Assembly (NCBI GenBank): GCA_036504075.1
Contig: DASXVX010000057.1
Location: forward strand, 62,001 to 126,000
DNA from: DASXVX01 sp036504075
GTDB lineage: Bacteria; Bacillota; Sulfobacillia; Symbiobacteriales; Symbiobacteriaceae
Direction: 5' to 3'
DNA length: 64,000 nt
The position numbers and the translations under genes were made by a program. How positions within the stretch are numbered: the first letter of the stretch is position 1; every line of letters begins with the position of its first letter. This document shows, piece by piece, positions 62,054 to 64,000 of this stretch. The notes under the pieces are model-generated. The model was given only the letters and a program-made list of their open reading frames with translations, did no database searches and was not told the DNA's origin.

Positions 62054-62206
62054 GGGCGACTTTCGGTGAAGCCCGGTGAGTTTCGGCCAAGTTGGGCGAC
62101 TTTCGGTCAAGCCGGGCGAGTTTCGGCCAAGTTCGGCGACTTTCGGTCAAGCCGGGCGAGTTTCGGCCAAGTCAGGCGACTTTCAGTCAAGTTCGGCGAG
62201 TTTGAG
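62054..62206. repeat. Tandem 20-bp repeats in alternating A/B pairs (40-bp period)
   Basis: The array comprises nearly four 40-base periods starting at 62054, 62094, 62134 and 62174. Each period is two 20-base units: GGCGACTTTCGGTCAAGCCG and GGCGAGTTTCGGCCAAGTTC, which differ at a few positions. Two periods (62094-62133 and 62134-62173) differ at only two bases. A 20-bp unit is not a multiple of three, arguing against coding. Confidence 0.9.
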
Positions 62207-62358
62207 TGTACCTGGCGGCGAGGCGGGTGGGCCGCCGGCGGATCCGGCCCCCGGCCCGATTCCACTGCCCACCGTACGTGGCTGAACTCCGTTATGTACG
62301 CCGGACACGCTCACTCACTAAGGGCTAGCCCCTTTCGTCGTTCACCACGTGCTTCAGA

Positions 62359-62586
62359 CTACAGGGGAGACGCCAGGCCCATGTAGTCGATGTCGGAGAG
62401 CGTGGCGGAGAACAGGTGCCGATCCGTGGTGATACACCAGTAGTTCCAGCGTTTTTTACGCGGCCAGCGGCCCTTGAGGTTGCAGGTGTGCAGGGGCCGG
62501 CGCGACCAGCCGGCGGCGGCGGGGTTCAGCCGCCCGCGGTCGTCGCAGAGTAAGACCGGCGTGGTTAATTCGCGTTCTGCTGCCAT
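62359..62586 (-). pseudogene. Truncated DUF2804 gene, N-terminal 75 residues only
   Basis: ATG 62586 has AAGGGAG upstream. The sequence 'NPAAAGWSRRPLHTCNLKGR' followed by 'RKKRWNYWCITT' and 'LFSATLSDIDYMGL' is the conserved start of DUF2804 proteins, which are usually around 330 residues long. Here it breaks off into 'ASPL' and a stop. The rest of the gene is absent and the sequence beyond leads into the repeat region. It is almost certainly a remnant. Confidence 0.75.
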
Positions 62587-62684
62587 TTGCGCTTACTCCC
62601 TTCATGATGGGGACGGAGGTCATCATTATTAGTGTAGTCGAGAAACATTTCGCAAGATAGCGCTTTGCACACCCGGGCGCGAAC

Positions 62685-62717
62685 AGCGGCGGCTCCACAC
62701 CTGACGGAGCCGCCGCT
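62685..62717 (-). terminator. Terminator of the small membrane protein gene
   Basis: AGCGGCGGCTCC and GGAGCCGCCGCT form a perfect 12-bp stem with a 9-base loop, about 30 bases past the stop on the minus strand. Confidence 0.7.
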
Positions 62718-62748
62718 GCGTTCGCGGCAACCTGGGCCGGACTGGAAC

Positions 62749-63096
62749 CTACCGGTTCGACAGCATATTGGACGGTTTAATCCCTACCAGCACATTAAAC
62801 TTGGCGCGCCAATCTTTCGCCAGCCACAGATCGGCCGCCGCCATAACCCCCAGATAACCCGTGCGCAAGTCCGGGTAATACTTCACCAGCGCGCCCGTGA
62901 CGACAAGCCCGATCGCCGGCCACATGACGTTGCTTACCAGAAACTGGGGAACACGCCGCCACTCGAACGGCCGGTCGCTCTTACCCGTCAGGGTCAGGAG
63001 CACGCTCAACAGGGCGTCAATGCCGCCGGCGGTAAAGACGCTGGCCAGGGCAAGCCAAACCTCAGGCGGCAACCAGGACATCAACGAGCCCAGCAT
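62749..63096 (-). CDS. Small membrane protein, holin-like topology, unknown function
   Basis: A 115-residue protein starting at ATG 63096 with AAGGGGTGAG upstream. It has three hydrophobic segments (about residues 8-30, 45-65 and 72-90) with a basic loop 'GKSDRPFEWRRVPQF' and a charged C-terminus. Length and topology resemble phage holins, but no phage genes are nearby, so I do not assign that function. Confidence 0.55.
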   Translation of the reverse strand: MLGSLMSWLPPEVWLALASVFTAGGIDALLSVLLTLTGKSDRPFEWRRVPQFLVSNVMWPAIGLVVTGALVKYYPDLRTGYLGVMAAADLWLAKDWRAKFNVLVGIKPSNMLSNR

Positions 63097-63133
63097 GATT
63101 TGCTCACCCCTTTCCAGTAACATCCTATGAAAC

Positions 63134-63168
63134 AGGCAGGGCGGGGGGAACCAGCCCCTGCCCTGCCT
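63134..63168 (-). terminator. Terminator of the S9 peptidase gene
   Basis: AGGCAGGG and CCCTGCCT with extra inner G-C pairs form a stable hairpin 28 bases after the stop on the minus strand. Confidence 0.7.
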
Positions 63169-63195
63169 GCCTATGCGTTTAGTCTCCTGGTGTGA

Positions 63196-64000
63196 TTACA
63201 GATTGGCGATCGCCACCGGCTCCACCGGGTCGGCGGGCGTAAAGCCGAAGACCTGGCCGAAGAAGTACAACTGCGCCTCCAGCGCCCGCCGGTTGTTCTG
63301 GGCCTGTCGGAACCCGTGCCCTTCCCCGGCGAACGGCACATAAGCCACCGGGATGCCCTTCGCCTTTACGGCCGCGACCATCGCCTCCGCCTGGTTCGGG
63401 GGGACCACCTTGTCGTCCAGCCCCTGAAAGAAGATCACCGGACAGGCGAGGTGCTCCGTGTAATGGATGGGCGAGCGGCTCCGATAGGTCTCCCGGGCCG
63501 CCGGGTACGGACCCACCAGGCCGTCCAGGTAGCGGGATTCGAACTTATGGGTATCGGCGGCCAGGGTTTCCAGATCACCGACTCCGTATAAGCTGACACC
63601 GGCCCGGAATACGTTCCGGAAAGTCAGCGCCGCCAGCGTCGTGTAGCCGCCGGCACTGCCGCCGCGGATTATCAGCCTGGCACCGTCGGCCAGCCCCTGG
63701 CCGACCAGGTGCAGGGCGCCGTTCACGCAGTCATCCACGTCCACGATGCCCCACCGGCCCTTCAGGCGTTCCCGGTACGGTCGGCCGTAGCCGGTGCTGC
63801 CGCCGTAGTTCACGTCCAGAATGGCAAACCCGCGGCTCGTCCAGTACTGAACCGCCAGGTTGAGCGTCGGGGGCGCGGTGCCGGTCGGCCCGCCGTGGCT
63901 GAGCACGATGAGCGGCGGACGCTCGCCGGCGGGCGCCGCACAGTCCCCGTTGACCGGCGGGTAAAAGAGCCCGTGGGCGGTCAGGCCATCCTCGGTGGGG
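63196..64000 (-). CDS. S9-family prolyl oligopeptidase-like peptidase, 5' end outside window
   Basis: The visible 268 residues are the catalytic alpha/beta-hydrolase domain of an S9C-type (acylaminoacyl or dipeptidyl) peptidase. The triad is visible: nucleophile Ser in 'RGGSAGGYTTL', Asp in 'FQGLDDKVVPP' and His in 'GEGHGFRQ'. 'FAILDVNYGGSTGYGRPYRE' is the typical strand before the nucleophile. The frame is open to base 64000, so the beta-propeller part lies beyond. It likely degrades short peptides in the cytoplasm. Confidence 0.9.
   Translation of the reverse strand, partial: PTEDGLTAHGLFYPPVNGDCAAPAGERPPLIVLSHGGPTGTAPPTLNLAVQYWTSRGFAILDVNYGGSTGYGRPYRERLKGRWGIVDVDDCVNGALHLVGQGLADGARLIIRGGSAGGYTTLAALTFRNVFRAGVSLYGVGDLETLAADTHKFESRYLDGLVGPYPAARETYRSRSPIHYTEHLACPVIFFQGLDDKVVPPNQAEAMVAAVKAKGIPVAYVPFAGEGHGFRQAQNNRRALEAQLYFFGQVFGFTPADPVEPVAIANL

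Noticed and set aside
62054..62206. Possible CRISPR array
   Set aside because: Units are contiguous with no unique spacers, and no cas genes are near.
62749..63096. Phage holin as evidence for a prophage
   Set aside because: Topology fits, but no endolysin, structural, integrase or attachment features occur nearby.

Overview
The window is about 64 kb of high-GC bacterial DNA with tightly packed genes, strong GGAGG-type ribosome binding sites, frequent GTG/TTG starts, S-layer-homology domains, twin-arginine signals and many GC-rich hairpin terminators. This fits a high-GC Firmicute such as a Symbiobacterium-like organism. That placement is inference from gene style only; there is no rRNA or other marker here.

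Layout. 0-5 kb: 3' end of an S-layer-type protein, a small membrane protein, a decayed glycosyltransferase, a possible toxin-like membrane peptide with a structured leader, an unknown protein and two related hairpins. 5-12.5 kb: DEAD-box helicase, a CLC-type fluoride exporter behind a fluoride riboswitch, an M42 aminopeptidase, and a DHA2 efflux pump coupled to a TetR regulator. 12.5-21.2 kb: a complete Kdp potassium locus (kdpF-A-B-C) in which KdpD is split into separate sensor and kinase proteins, with an extra atypical response regulator. 21.4-23.4 kb: a Ser/Thr kinase flanked by two paralogous small helix-turn-helix proteins.

23.5-53.3 kb is an arsenic/metal and anaerobic-respiration island. 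It holds arsM with a MarR-type regulator, a CmtR-like ArsR with a CopZ-type Fe-S protein, a metallophosphoesterase, ArsR-ACR3, ArsP with a small redox protein, another ArsR, CsoR and a truncated FmdE-like protein. Two complete Mo-enzyme (CISM) modules follow. Each has a PhnD-like lipoprotein, a NarL-type sensor kinase and response regulator, then a four-cluster ferredoxin subunit, an NrfD membrane subunit, a Mo-bisPGD catalytic subunit and a TorD chaperone. Between them, on the other strand, is an operon for a Cys-rich zinc-binding-like protein, an ArsD-AhpD fusion and ArsA. The likely picture is that oxyanion (arsenate, antimonate, selenate or sulfur oxyanion) is sensed outside the membrane and respired, while the As(III) produced is chaperoned, pumped out and methylated. 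The substrate of each Mo enzyme cannot be fixed from sequence; the second has more ArrA-like active-site residues but lacks one cluster cysteine.

53.4-64 kb: a diguanylate cyclase, a peptide ABC transporter (binding protein and two permeases), a very large M14-type peptidase, two kinds of tandem DNA repeats, a truncated DUF2804 gene, a small membrane protein and the 3' part of an S9 peptidase. I saw no tRNA, rRNA, CRISPR array, transposase or complete phage.
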